A DNA stretch of 64,000 nucleotides. Source: Deltaproteobacteria bacterium YD0425bin51 (GTDB lineage: Bacteria > Desulfobacterota > Desulfobacteria > Desulfobacterales > YD0425bin51). Below, one piece after another: positions 1 through 9,400 of this stretch. Numbering within the stretch: the first letter of the stretch is position 1; the number at the start of each line of letters is the position of its first letter. The stretch covers positions 62,001 through 126,000 of the forward strand of contig PDZS01000006.1 in assembly GCA_002753225.1 (NCBI GenBank), given 5' to 3'. The notes under the pieces were generated by a model. The model was not told where the DNA came from. It saw nothing but the letters and a program-made list of their open reading frames with translations, and did not search any database. A program made the position numbers and the translations under genes.

Positions 1-1
1 C

Positions 2-3000
2 GCAGAATCACCGAAGATTAAAATAAACAGATTAACAGATTCATCTCCGCCAACATTGCCAGAGATATCGCTTGAAGGACATTTAAGCAATGGCAACCCG
101 GTACAAGATCAGCCTTTTACAGTTGTTGTTAAGTTAGAAGATTTGGAAAGCGGTGTAGATTTTGCAATATTGCAGCGCAACGGATTAATTGTAGCCACAG
201 CTTTTGAAAATGGGATATTGCGATACGAAGAAAAAGCTCCTAAAAACGGAGATACCTTTAATTACACAGTTACAGCAAGAGACAAAGCAGATAATTATAT
301 CAGCAGCTCAAAGACATATACAGTTACAGATGACGCTCCGCCAGAAATTATATCAATAGATGCTGATAATCCTGTCATAGAACAAAACGATTTCAATGTT
401 TATGTTGAGGCTCAAGATGATGTAGCTATAAAATCTATAGAAGTTACATGGCATGGGAATAAATATTCAGATGAAAGCGGATATTTTGAAATAAAAGATG
501 ACAGAAGCGCTAGAATAACAAGTTCTATAACTGAGCCATTAATGGTGAAAGTTGTCGATAATAGCGGTCAGGAAACTACTCAAACAATAATAATTACAAT
601 AGTTCCTGATAAAGCGCCTGATGCAAGTAAACTCAATATCATAAAACCTGATTCAGCATATTTTAATGAGTACACAAGTTTAAGAATAGCAAATTTAGGA
701 GAAGCAGATGATGGGGGATTAAGTAACCTTACAACTCACATTATTGATTTAGCATCAGGAGAAAATAAAAAGACATGGGCCCATGGAGAATTATTTAATG
801 TGCTTACTCCTTCAAATGAGGTCAATGGGGATATTTTCCATTTCTTTGTTCGTATAGTAGATAGATTAGGACAAACAAGCGATACCCCTATTCAGACAAT
901 AAAACTAAAAAAAAGACCAAATGAAATTAAATTTGTAAACAGTGGAGCGGAAGATGTTAATCCAAATTCTATTAAAATAGGCGAATCCTTGCTTTTCCAA
1001 GTTCAAGTGCTTGATTCCTATAGTTATCCAGTTTCAGAACATGCAGTAAACTGGCATTATTCTCATGGATTTAATAAGTTATCTCCTGATTATTATATAA
1101 AAACATCTTCTACTGATGTCAATGGATTCTCTATCGTAGATTTGACTTCAAACTTAAAAAATTCTGGTCAATATACTATAATAGCAACAACTAATAACAT
1201 TACGGCTGCATGGAATGTAGAGTTACAAGGAGGAGAAGTTCATCATATTGAATTTACTCATATTCCAGAAATTCAGGCAAACGGAGTAGCAAATATTAGT
1301 CTTTTCGCAATGGATATTAATAATAATTTTACAACAAATGCAAATGGCATTCAAGTTACTATACGAATTGAAAATAAACTATTCCACTTTGGTTTTGGAG
1401 ATAATATAACTGTAAAACCTTTAGTCAATTCAAGTGGCACATTTGGTGAAGAAGCAACTATTACTTTGGTTGATGGAAAAGCAGAGGTACATTTATCTGT
1501 TAGTGAAATTGCCGGAAATTATTTAGCAGGAATTAATATTCTAGAAGACAGTACATTATCTATTATATACGATGGTGTTCAAACTACTAAATTACCTATT
1601 AAAGTTATTTCTGCTGAACCTTCTGGATTAAAACTTAGCGAAATTTCAAAAACTAATTGTAAACTTTGCAATCCTGAGCTTTTGGAAGTTTCTGAAACAT
1701 CAATAGTTCAAATAACTTTAGTCGATGCTTTTGGAAATCTTGTAGAAAGATTTAATAATAACGGATATTACTATAGTGCAGATTTTTTACTCACAGTCTC
1801 CATGTCAGGAAATGCTGAAAGTAATGGATCAAAGGAAAAGATTACAGTTAATATACAAAAAGGAATTGCAGAATTCCCTGTAAAAGATGATGTGATTGAA
1901 GATGTAAAACTTACAATTGAAAAAATTGAACCCGAACCAGTTGGATTCAATAAAAATGCAAGCATGAGTTTAAGATTTGCTAAAAAGTCTCCTGTAATTT
2001 ATCAGATTAGTTTTAAAACTTCTCACGACAATCTAAACATACCAATTGAATTTGCATATACAGAACCTGTTGAAAATGCAGGTAATGCTGACCCTATAAT
2101 TGTTACTAAAGGTAGTGAAAATATCCCGGGTACAATACATATAAATAATAATATCATTATATTTAAGCCAAATGATAATATTGTTTTAAATACCTGCTAT
2201 GACTGGAGTACTGAAAATTCAACGTTAGTAGGTACAGCTGAAAAAGATGCTGTTATGAAGCAAAAAGGTAAAGTATGCAGTCCGCATGTTGCAATACCTA
2301 AGCAAAGTAAAGGATATCTCCTTGAAAATAACGTAAATAAATTGGAACTTATTTTTGGTGCAGACATAAACCAAGCATCAATAACTGATGGAAAAATTTC
2401 TATAAATAATATTAAGACTTCTTTCTCATGGGATACACTTACATTTGGTGTGCCCGAATTTAAAAGTACAGGTATTGCTGATGGAATAGACGTCAATATA
2501 TCAATTGAAGGGAGATATAACAACGAAGCTTTGAAGGTTGCAAATACAATTTCTGCTAAATTGCTTCTTATAGGAAAAGATTTTGATGAAGACGGCTTAC
2601 CTAATGAACTTGAAATAAGGTTAGGTCTTGACCCAACCAAAAAAGACTCTGATGGAGATTTAGATAATGATGGCTTGACCAATTTAGAGGAATTTGTTTT
2701 GGGAACTATCCTTGATAAAGCAGACAGCGATGGTGATGGTTTGTCTGATTTCGACGAAGTTAAAAAATATAACACTAATCCTTTAAAATTAGACTCTGAC
2801 GGTGATGGCGTATCTGACAAGATAGAAATTATGACTTCTAATAATCCAAATGATCCAAATGGACTTAAAATTTCTGATTGGTTAACGGGACTAAAAATAA
2901 CGCCTAAAGATTACGCAATTGATTACTCTTCATCCAGTTCACAGTCTTTAAAACTTATTGTTAAAGCAATATTAACTGTAAATAATGTTAATTATGAATT

Positions 3001-4651
3001 AAATGTTACTGATGAACGTTTTGGAACTAAATATACGAGCAGTGATGAAACTATTGTAAGCCATCTAGGAAATGGAATTTTCCGTGCAAATTCAACAGGA
3101 AAAGCAATAATTACTGCAACACTTTCTGGGTTATCAGTTCAAAGCAACTTAACAGTACTTCCTGAAGTATCAGGTACAAATATTAGATTAATGCCTCTTC
3201 CAAGATCTCAGAAACTTTATGTAGGTGCTGATTATGGAGTACTTTTCTTTGAAATAATGAGTGATATCCCGATTATGCCAACAGAGGTATTTATAGATGG
3301 AAAGACTATAGGATGTCAGATGTCTATAATACCAACAACACGTACTGAGTCTATTTATGCTGAAGCTGTTTATGGATACAATTTATTCTGGTTATCCTTT
3401 TATAGATTATCAGAAGAAGACACTCAAGGTGTGCCTCTATTCCCAACACCTATAATTAAGGTTACTTTTAATAAAGGAATTCCTTTAGATTCTAAAGGCA
3501 AAATAACTATAAATTATGTTCTTACAGAAAATCCTGTTAATATAAAATCTGCAGATATTTTAGTGCCAGTTGAAGCTGATCCAGAGGCAAGTATAAAAAC
3601 TTCTAATATTACATCTGTTATTAATTTAAAGGTTGGAGAACCTATTAATATTCCAGTTACTGTAAATGATCCAGCTTATAATACAATTGAAATAAAATAT
3701 TATATGGATGGGAAACCACTTGAGCAAACTATTCTTTATCTACCTAAAGTATCAGTTGAACGCACTCTTGATTATAAAGAAGAAAGAAAAGCATATGTAC
3801 TCAAAAATGAAGATATTGGCACACATATTTTAGAGGTGAAAGCTTTTGAAAAAACTGTAGAAGGTGTTCGTGAATTTGTAATTGGCACCTACCAGCTCAA
3901 TATAACCCCTGCAGATGAATCTAAAATAAATGTTCCAATAAATATAAAAGAGCCTTCTAATTCGACTATTTATCTTATAAATCAGGTTAATGAATTGGTT
4001 TTAAAACCTGGGCAGTCAAGTTATTTAGATATTTCAATTGAGAATCCTGGACGTGACACAAAAAATATAGGCGCAATTTTGGTTACAAGAGGAGAAGAAG
4101 TTAATAAGAATAATTATCAAATGTTATTAGGATGCGATTTACTTGGGGAATCAAAAGATGAAAATTGGTTTACACCTGAAATTGTACCATGGCTAAATAA
4201 TAGTAATAATTTTATTTATCGATTGCCAATATCGGTATTGGCATTAGTTAATCCGGGTGATTATAATTTAATATTATTTTCTGAAAGTTATTCAGAAAAT
4301 ACAGTATATTCAGAGCCTATCCCTGTTAAAATAGTACCAAATCTTATTCCTCCAACCATAATGATAGAACAACCAGAAAATAAAGCTGCCCCAGGTTTGA
4401 ATTTAACTATACCTGTTGGAGCTTTTAGCTATAATCTATTGAATAACATTATTATTTCAGTAGATGGCGCTGTTGATGAAAACTCAAACCATTTTGAAAT
4501 AAAAGCAAATCAAAAACACGTGGTGCATGATACAATTTTGATATCTATACCTGAAACTGCCAAACAAGATGATTTAATTACAATAACTGTAAAAGCTTAT
4601 GATACGATTGGATTAAATTCAACGAAGATAATTCAATTGAAAGTCATGTGA
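2..4651 (+). CDS. Giant multi-Ig-domain secreted/surface protein, 5' end cut by window
   Basis: The reading frame is open to the left edge, so the start lies outside the window; the first internal start-like codon, TTG at 56, is not convincing. About 1550 residues are visible, made of beta-rich Ig-like repeats. Numbering from the TTG at 56, residues ~842-934 hold acidic calcium-binding repeats of the thrombospondin type-3/EF-hand kind (DSDGDGLSDFDEV, DSDGDGVSDKIEI). They are followed by a BIG2-like bacterial Ig domain (~941-1038) and more Ig-like modules to the C-terminus. There is no catalytic motif and no obvious C-terminal anchor. The likely role is an extracellular adhesin or matrix protein; this is inferred from architecture only. 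It heads a same-strand run with two foldase lipoproteins directly downstream (64-bp gap). Confidence 0.8.
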   Translation, partial: AESPKIKINRLTDSSPPTLPEISLEGHLSNGNPVQDQPFTVVVKLEDLESGVDFAILQRNGLIVATAFENGILRYEEKAPKNGDTFNYTVTARDKADNYISSSKTYTVTDDAPPEIISIDADNPVIEQNDFNVYVEAQDDVAIKSIEVTWHGNKYSDESGYFEIKDDRSARITSSITEPLMVKVVDNSGQETTQTIIITIVPDKAPDASKLNIIKPDSAYFNEYTSLRIANLGEADDGGLSNLTTHIIDLASGENKKTWAHGELFNVLTPSNEVNGDIFHFFVRIVDRLGQTSDTPIQTIKLKKRPNEIKFVNSGAEDVNPNSIKIGESLLFQVQVLDSYSYPVSEHAVNWHYSHGFNKLSPDYYIKTSSTDVNGFSIVDLTSNLKNSGQYTIIATTNNITAAWNVELQGGEVHHIEFTHIPEIQANGVANISLFAMDINNNFTTNANGIQVTIRIENKLFHFGFGDNITVKPLVNSSGTFGEEATITLVDGKAEVHLSVSEIAGNYLAGINILEDSTLSIIYDGVQTTKLPIKVISAEPSGLKLSEISKTNCKLCNPELLEVSETSIVQITLVDAFGNLVERFNNNGYYYSADFLLTVSMSGNAESNGSKEKITVNIQKGIAEFPVKDDVIEDVKLTIEKIEPEPVGFNKNASMSLRFAKKSPVIYQISFKTSHDNLNIPIEFAYTEPVENAGNADPIIVTKGSENIPGTIHINNNIIIFKPNDNIVLNTCYDWSTENSTLVGTAEKDAVMKQKGKVCSPHVAIPKQSKGYLLENNVNKLELIFGADINQASITDGKISINNIKTSFSWDTLTFGVPEFKSTGIADGIDVNISIEGRYNNEALKVANTISAKLLLIGKDFDEDGLPNELEIRLGLDPTKKDSDGDLDNDGLTNLEEFVLGTILDKADSDGDGLSDFDEVKKYNTNPLKLDSDGDGVSDKIEIMTSNNPNDPNGLKISDWLTGLKITPKDYAIDYSSSSSQSLKLIVKAILTVNNVNYELNVTDERFGTKYTSSDETIVSHLGNGIFRANSTGKAIITATLSGLSVQSNLTVLPEVSGTNIRLMPLPRSQKLYVGADYGVLFFEIMSDIPIMPTEVFIDGKTIGCQMSIIPTTRTESIYAEAVYGYNLFWLSFYRLSEEDTQGVPLFPTPIIKVTFNKGIPLDSKGKITINYVLTENPVNIKSADILVPVEADPEASIKTSNITSVINLKVGEPINIPVTVNDPAYNTIEIKYYMDGKPLEQTILYLPKVSVERTLDYKEERKAYVLKNEDIGTHILEVKAFEKTVEGVREFVIGTYQLNITPADESKINVPINIKEPSNSTIYLINQVNELVLKPGQSSYLDISIENPGRDTKNIGAILVTRGEEVNKNNYQMLLGCDLLGESKDENWFTPEIVPWLNNSNNFIYRLPISVLALVNPGDYNLILFSESYSENTVYSEPIPVKIVPNLIPPTIMIEQPENKAAPGLNLTIPVGAFSYNLLNNIIISVDGAVDENSNHFEIKANQKHVVHDTILISIPETAKQDDLITITVKAYDTIGLNSTKIIQLKVM

Positions 4652-4715
4652 AAGGTATGAAAATGATGAATTTATTATTAATATAAATAACTTTAAAAAT
4701 AAGAGGGGATATTTT

Positions 4716-5540
4716 ATGCGGAGATGTTTTTTAATTATGTTAGTGGGGTGTGTCTTATTTATTGGATGCGGTAGTGATAAAAATAAATCATCAGATTTAG
4801 CAATAGTAAATAATAAGCCTATTACTAATGAGGAGTTTGACGCCTATTTAAAATTTAAACGCACACCAGCAAAGGATGAAAAGCTTTATAATTCTATTTT
4901 AGATCAGTATATTGAGCGTGAAGCATTAGCATCTGTAATTGAGACAGAAAAGGTGTTGGACAATCTGTTACTTCAAGCAGAATTAAACGAGTTTCGCAAA
5001 GAGATGATGATTAGCCGATATTTTGAGAAATTTCTTAATGAAAAAGTAACAGAACAGACAATACAAAATTATTATAATACTCATGCCAATGATTTTGATG
5101 AGCGTAAAGCTCACGCAGCGCATATACTTATAAGAACCAATCCCAAAATGACTGAGCCGGAGCGAAAAGTAAAATTAACGACGGCACAGGAAGCCTACTC
5201 TCAGATAAAAACAGGAAAAGATTTTGCATCTGTTGCCAAAGATTATTCTGAAGACAAGATTTCAGTAAAAAAAGGGGGAGATTTAGGCTGGATTAAAGAA
5301 GGAACTATTGATGCTCATTTTTCAAAAACTGTTTTTGAGTTAAAACCAGGATCAGTATCAGAGCCTTTTGAGACTCCATTTGGTTTTCATATAGTAAAGC
5401 TTTTGGAAGGTCCTCAGATAATAAAAAAACCGTTAAAAACAGTAGCAGGAGATATTAGATATCAGCTAAGAAATCAGGCTAAAAAGACTGAAGTTGACCG
5501 ATTGATGGCTAAAACAAAAGTTGTTAAGTATAATAAATAA
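4716..5540 (+). CDS. PpiC/parvulin-type peptidyl-prolyl isomerase lipoprotein
   Basis: This 274-residue lipoprotein has a short hydrophobic leader ending in a lipobox (LFIGC). A SurA-like helical N-terminal region follows (~25-125), then a canonical parvulin domain (~127-232). The domain's hallmarks are visible: the AHAAHIL strand, the GGDLGW turn, and the GFHIVKLLE terminal strand. It should catalyse prolyl isomerisation or act as a periplasmic chaperone anchored to a membrane. A good RBS (GAGGGGA) precedes the ATG. It sits between two giant exported proteins and is followed 15 bp later by a second SurA-like lipoprotein, so a role in folding or exporting these neighbours is a reasonable inference. 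Confidence 0.9.
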   Translation: MRRCFLIMLVGCVLFIGCGSDKNKSSDLAIVNNKPITNEEFDAYLKFKRTPAKDEKLYNSILDQYIEREALASVIETEKVLDNLLLQAELNEFRKEMMISRYFEKFLNEKVTEQTIQNYYNTHANDFDERKAHAAHILIRTNPKMTEPERKVKLTTAQEAYSQIKTGKDFASVAKDYSEDKISVKKGGDLGWIKEGTIDAHFSKTVFELKPGSVSEPFETPFGFHIVKLLEGPQIIKKPLKTVAGDIRYQLRNQAKKTEVDRLMAKTKVVKYNK

Positions 5541-5555
5541 TGAGGTTTTTAACCA

Positions 5556-6434
5556 ATGAATAATAAGATCATATTTTATGTTTTAATCGTTGCTTATGGT
5601 TTTTTTTCAGGATGTAAAGAAGCAGATGTAAAAAAGGGAATAACTACTTCTAATAAACATGTATTAAGTGATGATGATATCGTTCTTGCACATGTTAATG
5701 GGACTCCTATAACAAAATATGATGTAGAAAAGACGATTAATTCAACATTAAAAGTTTCATTTGAAAATAAAAAGGATGAAAATGTTCGGAAAAAGATTCT
5801 TGAAAGTCTTATAGCAAGCAGAGCCATTGCAATAGAACAGGAAAAAAAAATAACAGAGAAAGATAAAGCCGAATTGGAGAAAGAAATACAGGCTTTGAAA
5901 GAGCAGTTACTTGTCAAGAAATACCTGTCAGAGCATATAAAGGCTGAACCAATAAACGAAGATATGGCTCGTAAGTATTATGAATCCCACTTGGAAGAGT
6001 TTGGAGCAAATAAAATTCGTATTTATGAAATGATAGCAAGCGAACAGAGTGTAATTGCATCTGAGCGGGATGGTTTAATAAAGGGGCTGAAAGAATCAAA
6101 GTCCAAAAAAGATTTACAGGAGTTGTCAAACGATTTAAGGAAACAGGGCTATCCTGTAGTATTCCAAAAAGGAAATGTTTTAGAAAAAATACTGCATCCT
6201 AAACTTATAGAACTTATAAAGCCTTTAAATAAAGGCGATACATCAGAAATAAGTTTTATAGATAATAAGTGTTATGTTGTAAGGATTGTAGATGAAAAGC
6301 GAATTCCTCCTAAACCATTTAATGAAGTCAGCGCAGAGATACGCAGATCATTAGTTCCTATTCAGCTTAAAAAAGCTATAAAAGAGGCTTATGACAAGGT
6401 ATTAAAAACTACTGAAGTTACTTTATCAAAGTAG
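5556..6434 (+). CDS. SurA/PpiC-like lipoprotein with degenerate isomerase domain
   Basis: A 292-residue lipoprotein (lipobox FFSGC) with the same layout as its upstream neighbour: a helical SurA-N-like segment (~40-140) containing the typical 'VNGTPITKYDVEKTI' opening, then a parvulin-like region. Here the isomerase signatures are lost: there is no AHIL strand and no GG.LGW turn, although the closing segment ('VVRIVDEKRIPPKPF') is still recognisable. It probably acts as a chaperone without isomerase activity. The pair looks like an old tandem duplication in which one copy kept catalysis. It is in the same operon as the giant secreted proteins, 21 bp before the next gene. Confidence 0.82.
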   Translation: MNNKIIFYVLIVAYGFFSGCKEADVKKGITTSNKHVLSDDDIVLAHVNGTPITKYDVEKTINSTLKVSFENKKDENVRKKILESLIASRAIAIEQEKKITEKDKAELEKEIQALKEQLLVKKYLSEHIKAEPINEDMARKYYESHLEEFGANKIRIYEMIASEQSVIASERDGLIKGLKESKSKKDLQELSNDLRKQGYPVVFQKGNVLEKILHPKLIELIKPLNKGDTSEISFIDNKCYVVRIVDEKRIPPKPFNEVSAEIRRSLVPIQLKKAIKEAYDKVLKTTEVTLSK

Positions 6435-6455
6435 CATATTTTGCAAGGATTTATA

Positions 6456-9400
6456 ATGAATATAAAATCGTTAAAAACTATTATTTGCCTGATTGCATTT
6501 TTTGTTACTCTATGCCTGCCAGGGTGCAGAGAGGGTAATTTCCCGTTTGAAGAAGATTTTGAAGGTAAAGAACATGGGTTTGATATTCCAAAGGGTTCAA
6601 GTTGGGGAATAATAGGAACACATGGTAAGTGGACGACTTTTAATGGCAAAAAGCATCTTGATAACAACAAAAATGGTTTGCAGGCTGTGTCAGATTCGCA
6701 AACCAGATATGGAGCAATAACAAAGGAAAAAATTCTTATACCATCAAAAGATGTTAAACCAATGTTGTCTTTTTGGTATAAAGCAAATATTTCAAATAAT
6801 GATCAGATAAATATAGAACTTCTATATTTAAAAGATAAAAAAGATAAAAAAGATAAAAAAGATAAAAAAGCTAAAAAAGATACCATAGATACCATAGATA
6901 CCATCAAGGTTTATAGCAAATCTAATAACACTGGTAATTTTTATGTATGGCAGAAGATCCCTTTAGATAAATATAAAGGTAAAGAAATACGAATTGGATT
7001 CAGGCAGGTTGCTAACAAAGGAAATGCCAAGACTATTTTCGCAATAGACGATTTTAGAGTAAGCCCTATTCCAGAAGAAGACAGAGATAAAGACGGTATT
7101 CCTGATTTATTTGATCCAACGCCAAATGGCGAAAAGCTTCCGGCAGTAACAGATTTACAGGCAGAAATAGAGGCAGGAGTTAAGATAAATTTAAAATGGT
7201 CATGGATTCAAGATGAAAACTTTTTGGCAGGTTTCAAAATATACAGGCTGAAAGAAGGCGACGCTGCCGAAACTGTTTTAAATTCTGGAAAGATGCTTGA
7301 TTTAAGCCAAAAATCGTTTATTGATGAATCTGTTCAAAACGGTTTCAAGTATTCATATCGTGTAAATGCTGTATCTAAAGAAGGTAAAGAAGGAGCATCA
7401 TCAACGGTTTCTATTTTATTATCAGATAACACTGCTCCGGTAGTAAAAAATATAGATAAGGCGTGTAGTGAAGATGGAGTAATTAATTTTACAATTGCTG
7501 ATTTTTCAAATGCTTTTACTGATGCTGAAAATGATACCTTAAAAAAGATTAAGATAACAAATATATCTGAAAATGGTTTATTGAAATTAAATAACAATAT
7601 TTTAAAAACAGATACAGAAATTAATGTTGAAGAAATAGTAAACTTAAGCTTTATTCCTACGCCAAACTGGAATGGTCAAATAAACTTTAAATGGAATGGC
7701 TTTGATGGGAAGAAATACGCTGAAACAGAAGCTTTTGTATATGTTTTGGTTAGTGCTGTAAATGATTTGCCAACAATTTCTGATATAGCAGATCAAGTAA
7801 CTGATGAGGATACTCCAGCAAAACCAATAAGCTTTACCATAAACGATATAGACACACCAGTTTCCGAGTTAAAGATTTCTGTAAGTTCTTCGAATGTTCC
7901 GTTAGTTTCAGAAAAAAATATTGTAATTTCAGGGGAAGGCTCAAATCGAACAATGACTATAACGCCTACAGCTAATTTATCAGGTAAATCTGCAATTACA
8001 ATAACTCTTTCTGACGGAGCCGGTCAAATTGCCAAAAGTTTCAATATAACAGTAAGAAGCATTGCAGACCCGCCTGTTTTAAATGTTAATCCAAGTACTT
8101 CTGGTTATGATGCGGTTCCCCTTGCTTTAATAATTGAGCCGCCCGCTTTATCAGATACAGATGGTTCAGAAAAATTAGGAGATATAATGATTTCTGGAGT
8201 TCCTGATAAAGCCGTACTCTCTTCCGGAATCAATAAAGGAAATGGAGTATGGACTCTTTCAGCAGCCGAGTTATCTGATTTGACTTTAACATATCCTGCA
8301 GTTGCAGAATTTATGCTCACAGTAAGCGTAAATTCTGTTGAAGCTGACAATGGAAATACAGCTGCATCGAGTAAGACAATAAATGTTAAAGTTGATTCAG
8401 CAAAGAACGATATTATTGCAGCAAATATAAAAGCAGAGTGGAATAAAGGAATTTCACATCTTACATGGGATAAGACAGAAGGTATAATAAGCTATCAGAT
8501 TTATCGGGGTACAAGTGAATCAGACATTTCTATAATTTCTGAAACTTTTGATCCGTTTTTTATAGATCCATCACCTCAGTATTTTTACACATGGTATTAT
8601 CGGATTGCAACTGTCAAGGAATATACTGTTCCTATAACAAATCATACCTTTAAGCGTATTGGTCCGCTTTCAAACATAGTTTGTTTAAAAGCTCTCCCTA
8701 TACCCAAAATTTCTATTACAGGATCAAAGCTTTTGCCAGATGGAGCTTACAGTATTATTGTAGGGCAGAAGCCTCCATATGAAGTCAAAGGCACATATGA
8801 GATAATGAGCGGAGACGTCAAGGTTATTGCGAGAAGATTAGATAAAGAAAATTTAGGAACAGGAACAAACAGCAGTTTTGATATAAAATTAGAAACTTCG
8901 GGAGAATGGGATATAACAGTTTCAGAACAAAATGGATGGATGAAGGCTAATGTCAGGTTAAAGTTAGAGATTGATGCCAAACCTCCGACATTGACATTGG
9001 AAGGTTCAGAAACACCTGCAACAGAGCAGAATTTTATACTGATCAAAGGAAAAGCTGAAGATTCTGAAACAGGAATTAAAGATGTCAAAATATCTTCAGA
9101 AAAGTATAATGGACAATTTTTTAACGCTATTGTTGATTCATCCGGATATTTTTCAGTTGAAATTCCATTACAGATTGGAGAAAACCGTCTTAGTGTAATT
9201 GTATCAGATAATGTTGGAAATGAGACTATAAAGAGTCTTTTGGTAACTGCCAAAATGCCTACTTTACCTGATATTATTATTTCCAACCCAATTGATGGAA
9301 GTTCTGTATCCATAGATAAAATTTCTGTTTCAGGCGTAGTTCGCTCTGCTCTGTCACCTGACAAGATAAGACTTGTTTTATCCGATCGTGTTCAATTTCC

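Noticed and set aside
2197..2820. 207-codon minus-strand ORF opposite the Asp/Gly-rich repeats
   Set aside because: It is Ser/Pro/Leu-rich low complexity, a mirror of the acidic repeat codons on the plus strand, with no RBS or domain.
6441..6455. TTG start for the giant lipoprotein
   Set aside because: The ATG at 6456 has a better placed AAGGA and gives a standard lipoprotein leader.
8747..9364. 205-codon minus-strand ORF within the giant lipoprotein gene
   Set aside because: It lies wholly inside a well-supported coding gene and has no recognisable fold or start signal.
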